Positions 23,646 to 32,483 of a stretch of DNA of 64,000 nucleotides are shown piece by piece. The DNA comes from Ketogulonicigenium robustum. GTDB taxonomy: Bacteria > Pseudomonadota > Alphaproteobacteria > Rhodobacterales > Rhodobacteraceae. A program made the position numbers and the translations under genes. Location of the stretch: NCBI RefSeq assembly GCF_002117445.1, contig NZ_CP019937.1, positions 1,055,501 through 1,119,500 of the forward strand, given 5' to 3'. Position 1 is the stretch's first letter; each line of letters starts with the position of its first letter. Under the pieces are notes generated by a model. The model was not told the origin of the DNA and ran no database searches. It saw only the letters and a list, made by a program, of their open reading frames with translations.

Positions 23646-24047
23646 TTATATTTCAGGCGAGTCACCCTCGGCCTGTATCCGTGCGGCCTGTACCGCGTGC
23701 AAATGGCCGATCGACCAGCGGTGCAGGGCCGCCGGCAGCGTTTCCAACGACCGCCCCAGATTGGTGATTGCGTATTCAACCGAAACGGGCAAGCTGGCGA
23801 TGAATCGGCGACTGATCAAGCCGTTATGTTCCATCTGCCGTAGGCACTGAGCCAGCGCTTTTTGCGTCACCCTCTCGATATGGCGACGCAATTCGTCAAA
23901 GCGTATAGGACCGGCTTTCAGAACGCTCAGCGCCATCATTGTCCAATTGCCGGTCACCTGTCCGAACAGAATCCTGCAGGGACATTCGGCCGAAAAATAC
24001 GCGCAATCGGTCATGGGGTAGTTTACGCCGGTATACTTGGTTGGCAT
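23646..24047 (-). CDS. HxlR family transcriptional regulator
   Basis: 133 residues from MPTKYTGVNY (the frame extends to 24107; a later Met at 24014 is also possible). It is a winged helix typical of HxlR: CPCRILFGQVTGNWTMMALSVLKAGPIRFDELRRHIERVTQKALAQCLRQMEHNGLISR, with the family's N-terminal Cys. HxlR proteins often sense electrophiles or redox state and control the gene beside them. The divergent neighbour here is a wrecked MdaB-like quinone reductase at 24153-24590, so the regulator may have lost its target. Confidence 0.88.
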   Translation of the reverse strand: MPTKYTGVNYPMTDCAYFSAECPCRILFGQVTGNWTMMALSVLKAGPIRFDELRRHIERVTQKALAQCLRQMEHNGLISRRFIASLPVSVEYAITNLGRSLETLPAALHRWSIGHLHAVQAARIQAEGDSPEI

Positions 24048-24152
24048 TTGGTGTCTAATTGACACTAGATTTACAAGATATACTACGCCTGATCTATGCC
24101 ATAGCATCGGCTGTCTGTGTGGCGGCCGGTTGGATGGGAACGGACTGATAGC

Positions 24153-24590
24153 GTGAAAAACCTATTGATCTTCAATGGCCACCACAGCGTCAGCGCGTCT
24201 TCCGGCAGACTGAACTGCAGCTTCGTCGAGAAGGCAGAATACTTATTTGAATACAATGGGTTAAACGTATATAATTCGATTAGAAACGATGTATAGGGCA
24301 TTCGCCCGGGGTCATCAAATCCATCCGCGCCGACGTCGTCTTCATGCGAATCTCGGTCAACTGGATGAGGTCTGGATGCTGGGCCTGCGCGGCACACTCT
24401 CGGCAGGCGACGGCGCACGGCTGCCGCCCCCAAGGAAAACTACGGCCTTGGCGGTAAGTTTACGGACAAATACATGCTCTCGGTCACCGGGAATACCCCT
24501 GAATAGGCGTTCAACAACCCCGCCGAGGATTATTTTGCTGCTTTTAGCGAAGTTGGCATGCTGCTGCCGCTGCACCTGGACTTCAAGTGA
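24153..24590 (+). pseudogene. MdaB-like NAD(P)H quinone oxidoreductase, multiply frameshifted
   Basis: Pieces of one flavodoxin-fold protein lie in successive frames. VKNLLIFNGHHSVSASSGRLNCSFVEKAEYLFE starts from the GTG at 24153 and ends in TAG at 24294. IKSIRADVVFMRISVNWM follows from 24314 in a second frame, then LDEVWMLGLRGTLSAGDG from 24361 in a third. YGLGGKFTDKYMLSVTGNTPE, a TAG, then AFNNPAEDYF...LLPLHLDFK to 24590 returns to the first frame. The order and motifs match MdaB/YheR-type reductases. Three frame changes and two stops rule out function. Confidence 0.85.
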
Positions 24591-24705
24591 ATCGGGCTAA
24601 CACACTTCCCGACCTTCTTAGCTTGTGGTGTCGTGAAAGAAAATAAATTCAATAATGATATCAATATTTTATATTTCAATTTGAACGAGACATTTTAACA
24701 CCACA

Positions 24706-24728
24706 GCGCGCGGATCAACCCCGCGCGC
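24706..24728 (-). terminator. likely terminator of the rfb operon
   Basis: GCGCGCGG (24706-24713) pairs with CCGCGCGC (24721-24728). The bottom-strand downstream sequence has only a weak T-stretch (TGTGGTGTTAAAATG), so termination efficiency is uncertain. Confidence 0.5.
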
Positions 24729-24751
24729 CGCTATCGTCAAAGCTTGACTGC

Positions 24752-25627
24752 CTAGCTTTGCAACAGGTTCAACAGGTATTGGCCATATTCATTCTTGCCG
24801 AACAGTTTGCCGCGAGCTGCCAGCGCGTCGGCGGTGATCCAGCCTTGCTCATAGGCGATTTCGTCGGGGCTGCCCGCTTGCATGCCTTGGCGCTGTTGCA
24901 AGGTCCGCACAAAATTCCCCGCATCCAACAGGCTGCTGTGGGTGCCGGTATCAAACCACGCGAACCCCCGGCCCATCCGTTGCACCGTCAGCGCGCCATC
25001 GTGAAGATAGCTTTCCAACAGTGTGGTAATTTCCAATTCGCCCCGATCGGACGGTTTCACCCCACGCGCACGTTCGGGTGCGGTACCGTCCATAAAATAG
25101 AGACCCGTCACAGCATAAGGCGAGGCCGGGACGGCAGGCTTTTCTATGATGCTTTCGACGCGGCCATCGCCATCAAATGCGACGACGCCATACCGCTCGG
25201 GGTCGGCGACGCGATAGCCAAAGACGGTTGCACCGCTGTCTTGCGCATCGGCCGCGCGTAGCAGGTCGGTCATGCCGTGGCCGAAAAAGATGTTATCGCC
25301 CAGCACCATGCACGACGGCGCTCCGTCGAGGAAACTTTCCGCCAACAGATAGGCCTGCGCTAGACCATCGGGCGAGGGTTGGACGATCCACGTCAGCGAC
25401 AGGCCCCATTGGCTGCCATCGCCCAAGGTGCGCTGGAACTGGTCTTGATCTTGCGGGGTGGTGATAATCGCAATCTGTCGGATGCCGGTCAGCATCAGCA
25501 CCGACAGCGGATAGTAGATCATTGGCTTGTCATAAACCGGCAGTAACTGTTTGGACACGCCGACGGTAATCGGATAGAGCCGCGTGCCCGAGCCGCCCGC
25601 CAGAATGATGCCTTTACGCTTCGTCAT
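24752..25627 (-). CDS. rfbA: glucose-1-phosphate thymidylyltransferase
   Basis: 291 residues from [19 protein letters not shown] (the longer frame to 25675 overlaps rfbD). The nucleotidyltransferase signature GGSGTRLYP (11-19), SKQLLPVYDKPMIYYPLS, the DNIFFGHG metal-binding loop and RGFAWFDTGTHSSLLDA mark RmlA. It makes dTDP-glucose from dTTP and glucose-1-phosphate, the first step to dTDP-L-rhamnose. Last in rfbCBDA; its start overlaps the rfbD stop by 4 bp. Confidence 0.97.
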   Translation of the reverse strand: MTKRKGIILAGGSGTRLYPITVGVSKQLLPVYDKPMIYYPLSVLMLTGIRQIAIITTPQDQDQFQRTLGDGSQWGLSLTWIVQPSPDGLAQAYLLAESFLDGAPSCMVLGDNIFFGHGMTDLLRAADAQDSGATVFGYRVADPERYGVVAFDGDGRVESIIEKPAVPASPYAVTGLYFMDGTAPERARGVKPSDRGELEITTLLESYLHDGALTVQRMGRGFAWFDTGTHSSLLDAGNFVRTLQQRQGMQAGSPDEIAYEQGWITADALAARGKLFGKNEYGQYLLNLLQS

Positions 25628-26475
25628 TGGAAATCTCTCAATTCTATCAATGTTGACGACAGATCGGCGCGCCAATCGGGGCGCGCCAGGCCGAAGATCG
25701 AAAGGGTGCTGCAGTCCATACGACTATTGGCGGGGCGCTGTGCGGGTGTGGGGTAGGCGCTGCTGGGTATATCGTTGATCGTGCAGGGTAATCCCGATTC
25801 GGCCATGATGGCGCGGGCAAAGTCGGCCCAAGATACATCGGGCGCGCCCGCGAAATGATACGTCCCGCTTTTGGTGGCATCTTGCTGCAGGGCTGCGGTG
25901 ATTGTCAGGCACGCTCGCGCGATGGCTCGTGCCGATGTCGGGCCACCGATCTGGTCAGCCACCACGTTCAGGCTGGCCCGTTCCGCCCCAAGGCGGCGCA
26001 TGGTTTTCACGAAGTTCTGCCCATGCGCTGAAAACACCCAAGAGGTGCGCAAGATGGCATAAACCCCACCTGCGGCGCGTGTGCCTTCCTCGCCCTTCAG
26101 CTTTGACCGCCCGTATGCGCCCAACGGTGCAGTAGGGCTGTCGGGGGTGAAGGCTTGCGTGCCTTGGCCGTCAAAGACGTAATCCGTCGAAATCTGCACG
26201 AAAGGCACGCCGATCTGCGCGGCGGCGGCGGCCATCGCGGTGGGGGCCTCGCCGTTGATGATCGTGGCGGTGGCTTCCTCGGCCTCGGCCTTGTCGACGG
26301 CGGTCCATGCAGCGGCGTTGATCACCGCGCTGGGGCGGTGGGCCAAGATCGCAGCGGCGCAGGTTGCGGGGTCGGACAGATCCGCAGCATCGCGCCCCAA
26401 AAACACCGCGTCAGGCGCCAGCTTCTGCAGCTCCAGCGCGACTTGGCCGGTGCGGCCAAAAACCAGAATCGTCAT
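25624..26475 (-). CDS. rfbD: dTDP-4-dehydrorhamnose reductase
   Basis: 283 residues from [19 protein letters not shown] (a start at 26532 would run into rfbB). The NAD(P) loop [27 protein letters not shown] and the catalytic YGRSKLKGE (Y-x-x-x-K) are clear. It reduces dTDP-4-keto-L-rhamnose to dTDP-L-rhamnose. It overlaps rfbB and rfbA by 4 bp on either side, so the operon is tightly coupled. Confidence 0.96.
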   Translation of the reverse strand: MTILVFGRTGQVALELQKLAPDAVFLGRDAADLSDPATCAAAILAHRPSAVINAAAWTAVDKAEAEEATATIINGEAPTAMAAAAAQIGVPFVQISTDYVFDGQGTQAFTPDSPTAPLGAYGRSKLKGEEGTRAAGGVYAILRTSWVFSAHGQNFVKTMRRLGAERASLNVVADQIGGPTSARAIARACLTITAALQQDATKSGTYHFAGAPDVSWADFARAIMAESGLPCTINDIPSSAYPTPAQRPANSRMDCSTLSIFGLARPDWRADLSSTLIELRDFQ

Positions 26476-27521
26476 GCCTTGACACCCAAGCGGACACCAA
26501 CACCCGCGCGCGCTTGCAGCGGGCGCCACCAAGCCTCGTTCGCCAGATACCAGTCTACCGTCCGCTCCAACCCCTCCTCGACCGTGACCGAGGGGGCCCA
26601 GCCCAGTTCAGCCCGAATACGGCTGGGGTCGATGGCATAACGCGCGTCATGGCCCGGGCGGTCGGCCACGAACGTGATCTGGTCGGCATAGCTGCCCGAA
26701 GCTTTGGGCAGCTTGCGGTCCAAAATCGCGCAGAGGGTTTTCACCAGTTCAAGGTTCGTCCGCTCGTTCTCGCCGCCGATGTTGTAGCTGCGCCCGACCG
26801 CCCCTTTTTCAACGGCCAGCAGCAGCGCGTCGGCGTGATCCTCGACAAAAAGCCAGTCGCGGATGTTCGCGCCATTGCCGTAAATCGGCAGCGGCTTTCC
26901 AGCCAGCGCATTCAGGATGATCACGGGGATCAGCTTCTCGGGGAAGTGGAAGGGCCCGTAATTGTTGGAACAATTCGTCAGCACCACCGGCAGGCCATAG
27001 GTTTCGTGCCACGCGCGCACCAGATGGTCGGACGCCGCTTTCGATGCGGAATAGGGGCTGCGCGGGTCGTAGGGGGTGTCTTCGGTGAACTTGACAGTGG
27101 GGTCGGCGGGCAGCGACCCGAACACCTCGTCGGTCGAGATGTGGTGAAAGCGGAATGCGTCGGGCTTGCCGCGGCGCGTCCAATAGGCGCGCGCGGCCTC
27201 AAGCATGTTGTAGGTGCCGGTGATGTTCGTTTCGACAAAATCACCCGGCCCGTCGATCGAGCGGTCGACATGGCTTTCGGCCGCCAGATGCATGACGACA
27301 TCGGGCTGGTGGCGGTCGAACACCGCATCCAGCGCGGCGCGGTCGCGAATATCGGCTTGCTCGAACGCATAAAGCGGGCTGTCCGCCACACTTGCGACAT
27401 TATCAAGGCACGCGGCATAGGTTAGCGCGTCGACATTCACCACAGCATGGCCGCGCTGCACCGCCAGCCGCACAACCGCCGAGCCGATGAAGCCCGCGCC
27501 GCCCGTCACCAAGATCTTCAT
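26472..27521 (-). CDS. rfbB: dTDP-glucose 4,6-dehydratase
   Basis: 349 residues from [16 protein letters not shown]. An extended SDR enzyme with GxxGxxG (7-13), [12 protein letters not shown], the STDEVFG catalytic Asp131/Glu132, YSASK (Tyr157, Lys161) and [14 protein letters not shown]. It converts dTDP-glucose to dTDP-4-keto-6-deoxyglucose. It lies 2 bp from rfbC upstream. Confidence 0.97.
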   Translation of the reverse strand: MKILVTGGAGFIGSAVVRLAVQRGHAVVNVDALTYAACLDNVASVADSPLYAFEQADIRDRAALDAVFDRHQPDVVMHLAAESHVDRSIDGPGDFVETNITGTYNMLEAARAYWTRRGKPDAFRFHHISTDEVFGSLPADPTVKFTEDTPYDPRSPYSASKAASDHLVRAWHETYGLPVVLTNCSNNYGPFHFPEKLIPVIILNALAGKPLPIYGNGANIRDWLFVEDHADALLLAVEKGAVGRSYNIGGENERTNLELVKTLCAILDRKLPKASGSYADQITFVADRPGHDARYAIDPSRIRAELGWAPSVTVEEGLERTVDWYLANEAWWRPLQARAGVGVRLGVKA

Positions 27522-27523
27522 CG

Positions 27524-28087
27524 TTAAGCTTCCCACTTAAAAGGGCTGTCAAAATCTGCCAGCATCGGCGCTACCGTGTCTTTGGCCGACAAGGTGGGCT
27601 GCAGGTCGCCCAAGCCCCAATCGATGCCGATGGTCGGGTCATCCCAGCGGATGCCGCCATCGCAGTCAGGCGCGTAAAAATCGCTGCACTTGTATTGCAC
27701 TTCGCAATCGGGCGTGCGTGTGACGAAGCCGTGCAAAAAACCCTTGGGGATCAGCAGTTGATGGCCGTTCGCGGCGCTCAGATCGGCCCCGACCCACTGG
27801 CCGTAGGTCGGGCTGCCTTTGCGAATATCGACAGCCACATCGAAAATCACACCGCGCGTGCAGCGCACCAACTTGTCCTGCGCGTGGGGCGGGCGTTGGT
27901 AGTGCAAGCCCCGCAGCGTGCCGATTTGGGCCGAGAAGGAATGATTGTCCTGCACGAAGTCGATCTCGATCCCGGATTCGGCCATCTTGGCCGCGTTCCA
28001 TGTCTCGGAGAACCAGCCGCGTGCATCGCCGAACTTGGGCGGCACGATCAACACGACCCCAGCCAACGCGGTCTTTTCAATTTGCAT
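27524..28087 (-). CDS. rfbC: dTDP-4-dehydrorhamnose 3,5-epimerase
   Basis: 187 residues from [28 protein letters not shown] (upstream in-frame starts lack a ribosome site). The RmlC cupin is recognised by the F-Q-D-N-H-S-x-S motif, [36 protein letters not shown] and PKGFLHGF. It is first in the rfbCBDA operon; the AT-rich 28088-28226 gap upstream probably contains the promoter. Rhamnose would go to surface polysaccharide, but no glycosyltransferases are in view. Confidence 0.96.
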   Translation of the reverse strand: MQIEKTALAGVVLIVPPKFGDARGWFSETWNAAKMAESGIEIDFVQDNHSFSAQIGTLRGLHYQRPPHAQDKLVRCTRGVIFDVAVDIRKGSPTYGQWVGADLSAANGHQLLIPKGFLHGFVTRTPDCEVQYKCSDFYAPDCDGGIRWDDPTIGIDWGLGDLQPTLSAKDTVAPMLADFDSPFKWEA

Positions 28088-28226
28088 TCTGAAATCCCAG
28101 CATCTTAAAATTTTAACCCACGCGCTGTCACACAACCACACGCACGCTGTTATGATAGCTTTATTGCGACAATCTATACTATTGCGGCAATACGAATTTA
28201 CGCATTTTTCTGCCTGAAAGTTTTTT

Positions 28227-29645
28227 TTAGGGCAAAGGCGATGTTGCGGGTGGCGCCGCAGGTGCGCCGCGTAGTGTCAGGGCGATGCCATGACGGGCGA
28301 AACGATCCGCGACCTTGTCCAGTGCGGCGCGGGCGGTAATGTCCATAAATTGCGCGCGGCGCAGGTCGATGGTGACAGGCTGGCTGTGGAAAGTGGGGTC
28401 GAACGCCTCGACAAAGGCATCGGCCGAGGCGAAGAAAACCGGCCCGCTGACGCGATAGGTGTCGCCATCGCGCACCACGGTTAGCAGCCGAGCCGCCTTG
28501 CTGGTAAAGAACACGCCGCTCATCAATACGCCGACAAGCACCCCCAGCGACAGGTTGTGGCTGGCCACGGTGACGGCCACGGTTGCGCCCATGACGCAGG
28601 TTGATAGCGGCGGCGTATGGGTGATTTTGCGCAGCGATCCCCAATTGAACGTGTCGATCGACACCATGATCATAATTGCTACCAGCGCCGCCACCGGCAC
28701 CTGTGCGATAAATTGGCCAGCCGCAACCATAAGCCCCATCAGAATGACGCCCGCCGCCAGCGTGGACAGGCGACCACGTCCGCCGTACTTCACGTTCGAA
28801 ACCGTCTGCCCGATCATGCCGCATCCGGCGATCCCGCCGAACAGGCTGGCGGCGATATTGGCAAGCCCAAGGCCGCGCGCCTCGGCGTTCTTGTCGGATG
28901 GTGTTCCGGTTTGGTCATCGACGACGGTAGCGGTCATCAGGCTTTCCAGCAGACCAACCATGGCAATGGCCAAGGCGGGCAGGGCGATGATCTGCAGCAG
29001 CGCCCAGTCGATCGCAACTTCGGGCAGTTTGAAGGCGGGCAGCCCTTGCGGCATCTGCCCCAAATCGTAAACACGCGGTACGGCGATGCCGAACACCCAG
29101 CACAGCGCCGTCAGGGCGACTACGCAAATCAACGGCGCGGGGATGGCCGTGGTCAGGCGCGGCGCAAGATAAATAATCGCAAGGCCTGCAGCCATCACGG
29201 CATACCCACTTACGCCCGCGTTGACGATATGCGGCAGCTGTGCGGCAAAGATCAAAATAGCCAACGCATTTACAAAGCCCGTTCTGACCGAGCTGGAGAC
29301 ATAGCGCATCAGCATCGCCAGCCGCCCGACCCCGAAGACAATCTGGAACAGCCCCGCCAGAATGCCCGCAGCAAACAGATATTCGATCCCGTAATCCCGC
29401 ACCAACGGCGCGGCCACCAGCGCCACCGACCCCGCCGCAGCCGAGATCATCGCGGGGCGCCCTCCGAAGATTGCAATCACCACGCTGATTACAAACGAGG
29501 CATATAGCCCCACCGCAGGGTCGACACCTGCCGTGAACGAAAACGCGATCACCTCGGGGATCAGCGCAAAGGTGGCAACCGCGCCGGCCAATACTTCGCG
29601 CACGGGGTTATCGCGCCATTGGCGCAGATAAGTTCGGGTCATCAT
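28227..29645 (-). CDS. SulP family anion transporter with STAS domain
   Basis: 472 residues. About a dozen membrane helices begin at residue 20 (EVLAGAVATFALIPEVIAFSFTAGVDPAVGLYASF). SulP features include the GGRPAMISAAAGSVALV region, and GLLESLMTATVVDDQTGTPSDKNAEARGLGLANIAASLFGGIAGCGMIGQT. The C-terminus is a short STAS domain (PVTIDLRRAQFMDITARAALDKV). Members carry sulfate, bicarbonate or dicarboxylates; the substrate cannot be read here. The gene is alone, 6 bp downstream of the YigZ-like gene, and may share its transcript. Confidence 0.92.
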   Translation of the reverse strand: MMTRTYLRQWRDNPVREVLAGAVATFALIPEVIAFSFTAGVDPAVGLYASFVISVVIAIFGGRPAMISAAAGSVALVAAPLVRDYGIEYLFAAGILAGLFQIVFGVGRLAMLMRYVSSSVRTGFVNALAILIFAAQLPHIVNAGVSGYAVMAAGLAIIYLAPRLTTAIPAPLICVVALTALCWVFGIAVPRVYDLGQMPQGLPAFKLPEVAIDWALLQIIALPALAIAMVGLLESLMTATVVDDQTGTPSDKNAEARGLGLANIAASLFGGIAGCGMIGQTVSNVKYGGRGRLSTLAAGVILMGLMVAAGQFIAQVPVAALVAIMIMVSIDTFNWGSLRKITHTPPLSTCVMGATVAVTVASHNLSLGVLVGVLMSGVFFTSKAARLLTVVRDGDTYRVSGPVFFASADAFVEAFDPTFHSQPVTIDLRRAQFMDITARAALDKVADRFARHGIALTLRGAPAAPPATSPLP

Positions 29646-29651
29646 GCAGTG

Positions 29652-30005
29652 TCACACAGCCAGTTGTTGCAGATAGATGCGCACCGCATCTTGAATATGG
29701 CGAAAACGGTCGCCGCCCAAATGTTTGCCGCCAAACCAACGCGTCACAACGATGATGTGGTTTTGCAGATTATCACGCTCTAACATCCGCAGAATGACCA
29801 TGCCTGCGCCAGCCTCGCCATCGTCGTTTTTGATGGGGGTGCCATCCAGCAAAAGTCCCCAGCTGTTATGCGTGGCCTTGGCGAATTTCTTGTTTTTCTT
29901 CAGCAAACGCAGAAATTCTTTTGCGGCTTCCTCGGTCTCGCACGGACCACCAGCAACCGCGTATTTTGAACCGCGATCACTGATCACCCCCTCTATTACC
30001 AGCAT
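29652..30005 (-). CDS. IMPACT/YigZ family protein (UPF0029)
   Basis: 117 residues: KKFAKATHNSWGLLLDG, KNDDGEAGAGMVILRMLERDNLQNHIIVVTRWFGGKHLGGDRFRHIQDAVRIYL. These are the signature blocks of the YigZ/IMPACT N-terminal domain. The C-terminal ferredoxin-like domain of full YigZ is absent; single-domain versions occur. Molecular role is uncertain (translation or stress regulation in eukaryotic relatives). Its start overlaps the stop of the MmcQ/YjbR gene by one base. Confidence 0.88.
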   Translation of the reverse strand: MLVIEGVISDRGSKYAVAGGPCETEEAAKEFLRLLKKNKKFAKATHNSWGLLLDGTPIKNDDGEAGAGMVILRMLERDNLQNHIIVVTRWFGGKHLGGDRFRHIQDAVRIYLQQLAV

Positions 30006-30367
30006 CAGCCCAAACCGATCCGCTGGGCTTTGGGCAGGCTGTCCCGCACCAGCGCGTAGGCGTCCGAGATCAGATCGCGCAGCAGGTCATCGTCGATATC
30101 TGGCCCGGCCAGAACCGAAATCCAATGCCGTTTGTTCATATGATAGCCGGTGCGAATGCTGGGCAGATGCTCGCGCAGGAAATGGCTCCGCTCGGGGTCG
30201 CACTTCAACGTGACGGCGGGGCGACCATCAACGGCGCCTATCAGGCAGAACATCTTGTCACGCAGCTTGTAAACGACGGCATCAGGGCCAAACGGAGTCG
30301 TTCTGACACTGGCCAGCAAGCTTTCGGCGTGTTCACTGGCAATGGCGTGGATGTCTTGGTCGCGCAT
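30005..30367 (-). CDS. MmcQ/YjbR family protein
   Basis: 120 residues with the YjbR fold features: FGPDAVVYKLRDKMFCLIG, PAVTLKCDPERSHFLREHLPSIRTGYHMNKRHWISVLAGPDIDDDLLRDLISDAYALV. The family has a double-wing fold resembling DNA-binding proteins, but no function is established for most members. It is first of a short leftward cluster with the YigZ-like gene. Confidence 0.9.
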   Translation of the reverse strand: MRDQDIHAIASEHAESLLASVRTTPFGPDAVVYKLRDKMFCLIGAVDGRPAVTLKCDPERSHFLREHLPSIRTGYHMNKRHWISVLAGPDIDDDLLRDLISDAYALVRDSLPKAQRIGLG

Positions 30368-30432
30368 GGGGCCCCCCGATTTTCACAACACCTAGCGCGG
30401 GCGGTGGGAACGGGAAAGGGCAGCAAAGCAAA

Positions 30433-30455
30433 GGCGGGCCGTTTTCAGGCCCGCC
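30433..30455. terminator. terminator downstream of the PQQ dehydrogenase
   Basis: GGCGGGCC (30433-30440) pairs with GGCCCGCC (30448-30455). On the bottom strand it follows the dehydrogenase stop and leads into TTTGCTTTGC; the top strand has TTAATTTTTT. Confidence 0.7.
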
Positions 30456-30464
30456 CTTAATTTT

Positions 30465-32318
30465 TTAGCGTGTCGCAGCAGCGTCAGCTGGCGTCAGAAT
30501 GCCAGCATCATTGCCCCACGAATTGCGGATATAGGTGCTGACTGCGGCCACCTCCTCGTCGTTCAGACGGGTCGCGAACGAGGGCATGTACCCGAAACCA
30601 TGGATGATCGTGCGCGGCAGATAGTCTTTGTCTTCCATCAGATCCGCACGGGCAGCCAGTGCGGGCCCTTGCATTCCCTGACCTGCGGCACCGTGGCAGG
30701 CGGCGCAGGCGCTGCCGTACAGGGTCTGACCTTGGGTGAACAGCGTGTCGTAATCAACATCGGCGGTGGCGGTTGCATCGGCGGTTGCAGCACCCTCGGT
30801 CGCGACCGAGGTGTATTGCGTTTGCGGTGCAGGGGCCGTCATCATGCCAGTTTGACCATCCGCATCTTCGCCCAGATAGGTGAAGACCAAAATGGCACCG
30901 GGGTTATGCAACACGTTGGTAAAGCCGGTGTTGCCGTATTTCTGCGCCGAGGTGCCGAAGTTGTCGGTCGCCACGAACACCTCGTTACCCGGCCCGATTT
31001 CGATATCGCGGTAGCGGTTTTGCGTGCTGAACCACAAGGTGGGCAGGCCGTCGACCGATTGGCCGTCATCGCTGAGGTGTTGCACATAGATGCCGCCGTG
31101 CTTCAGCGTCGGGATCAGGATCGAGTTGTCCCAAGCCGCAATCCCGTCTTCGCCCGCAGCATAGTAATAGGCCGACGACGGCGCGATGGTCGGGTTACAG
31201 ATCCAGCCGCAGTTGGCGGTGAAGTCGTAATCGTTGTCGACCGTCCAATAGGTGGTCATCGGGTCGTGCATCTCGGGCGCAAATTCCAGCTCGGGGAATT
31301 GCGGCACGGTGTCGGGGATGCCTGCACGGCCGGTGTAGCGTTGACCCTCGGGGGCTTGGCTCCAGTCGGCATAAATATACGACTTACCGTCGCGATAGCC
31401 TGCAACGTTCGGCCAGCCGTAGTTGCTACCACCCGCGATGATGTTCAGCTCGTCATCGGTGTCGGGGCCGTGCTCGGTCGCGTAGATTGTGCCATCGGGG
31501 CCGAAGGTGATGCCCTGCGGGTTGCGGTGGCCATAGGTAAAGATGTGGCTGCGCACGTCGTCTATCGTCGGGTTGTCTTCGGGGATCGTGCCGTCCAGGT
31601 TCACGCGCAGGATTTTGCCGCTGTAGGCGACCCAGTCACCACCATCGACCTGTTCTTGCGTCGGCAGCAGTTGGGCGTGGTTCGGCTTGCGGTAGTTGCC
31701 GCCGAAGTTCGCGCCTTGCTCGCCCAGCGTGTAGAAGATGTGCTGGCCATCGGGGGCGAATTTGATGCGCCCACCGTTGTGGTCATTGCCTGCCGGAATA
31801 CCCGAAATCAGGTCAACAGGGTTCACCAGTTGCTGCGCATCGGCGTCATAGGCGTAACGTACCAGCTTCTGCTTGGGGTCCGGCGCATCTTCGGTGCCCG
31901 TATTATAGGTGTGCACCAGATAGACGTAATCATTGCCTGTACCTTGCATGAATTCGGGGTGCAGTGCCAAACCCAGCAGCCCTTGGTGCTGCACATCGAC
32001 CGAAAAGTCGGTCAGCGTCAGCAGCACTTGTTGCTCGCCCGTTGCGGGGTCGACGCGGGTTACCTCGCCCGAGGAACGCTCGGTCACCCACAGCATGCTG
32101 TCGGGGCCCCAGGTCACTTCCCACGGGTTCGACAGACCGGTGGTCAGCACGCGCGAGGTAAAGGTGTTGTTCGCGCCGACCTCGACTTCAACCGGGTTGA
32201 CTTGGGCCATCGCGCCCGATGCGCCGACAACCACAGCCAGGACTGAAGCGGCCAGCAGCTGCTTGGCACGTGCTTGCGCTAACATGCCGGGCGCAGCAAA
32301 ATGGGATAGTTTAGACAT
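30465..32318 (-). CDS. sndH: PQQ-dependent sugar/sorbosone dehydrogenase with C-terminal cytochrome c
   Basis: 617 residues from MSKLSHFAAPGM (AAGGAGA 8 nt upstream; the frame from 32405 is less likely). The signal peptide ends ...VVGASGAMA. Residues about 40-490 form a soluble glucose dehydrogenase-like beta-propeller: GLSNPWEVTWGPDSMLWVTERSSGEVTRVDP, HQGLLGLALHPEF, NDHNGGRIKFAPDG, YGHRNPQGITFGPDGTIYATEHGPDTDDELNII. A class I cytochrome c domain follows with CAACH (538-542) and Met578 in GYMPSF. This quinohaemoprotein layout is that of L-sorbosone dehydrogenase of Ketogulonicigenium vulgare. It oxidises sugars or aldehydes in the periplasm and passes electrons through haem c. The symbol is tentative. 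Confidence 0.85.
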   Translation of the reverse strand: MSKLSHFAAPGMLAQARAKQLLAASVLAVVVGASGAMAQVNPVEVEVGANNTFTSRVLTTGLSNPWEVTWGPDSMLWVTERSSGEVTRVDPATGEQQVLLTLTDFSVDVQHQGLLGLALHPEFMQGTGNDYVYLVHTYNTGTEDAPDPKQKLVRYAYDADAQQLVNPVDLISGIPAGNDHNGGRIKFAPDGQHIFYTLGEQGANFGGNYRKPNHAQLLPTQEQVDGGDWVAYSGKILRVNLDGTIPEDNPTIDDVRSHIFTYGHRNPQGITFGPDGTIYATEHGPDTDDELNIIAGGSNYGWPNVAGYRDGKSYIYADWSQAPEGQRYTGRAGIPDTVPQFPELEFAPEMHDPMTTYWTVDNDYDFTANCGWICNPTIAPSSAYYYAAGEDGIAAWDNSILIPTLKHGGIYVQHLSDDGQSVDGLPTLWFSTQNRYRDIEIGPGNEVFVATDNFGTSAQKYGNTGFTNVLHNPGAILVFTYLGEDADGQTGMMTAPAPQTQYTSVATEGAATADATATADVDYDTLFTQGQTLYGSACAACHGAAGQGMQGPALAARADLMEDKDYLPRTIIHGFGYMPSFATRLNDEEVAAVSTYIRNSWGNDAGILTPADAAATR

Positions 32319-32483
32319 TTCCGTCTCCTTGCTTTCTGGCTTGGACGTCAGAATCGCTCGCGATGTGCGAAGATTCGCGACACTATGTCGCGCGCAACCT
32401 TTCAAAATTGTGATGGGATGTAAAGGTGCGGGGCATGTCGGGCGGCCCTTGCGCCGCTTCTTTGGGCAGAATATCCGGCGGTA

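Noticed and set aside
24083-24433. 116-codon bottom-strand frame over the MdaB remains
   Set aside because: The top strand shows ordered MdaB fragments in several frames; the bottom frame is chance.
26364-27425. 353-codon top-strand frame opposite rfbB/rfbD
   Set aside because: It overlaps two certain operon genes and has no family features.
30600-32246. 548-codon open frame on the top strand opposite the PQQ dehydrogenase
   Set aside because: It is a GC-driven shadow of the real gene: no ribosome site, repetitive composition, and the opposite strand has a signal peptide, propeller motifs and a haem site.
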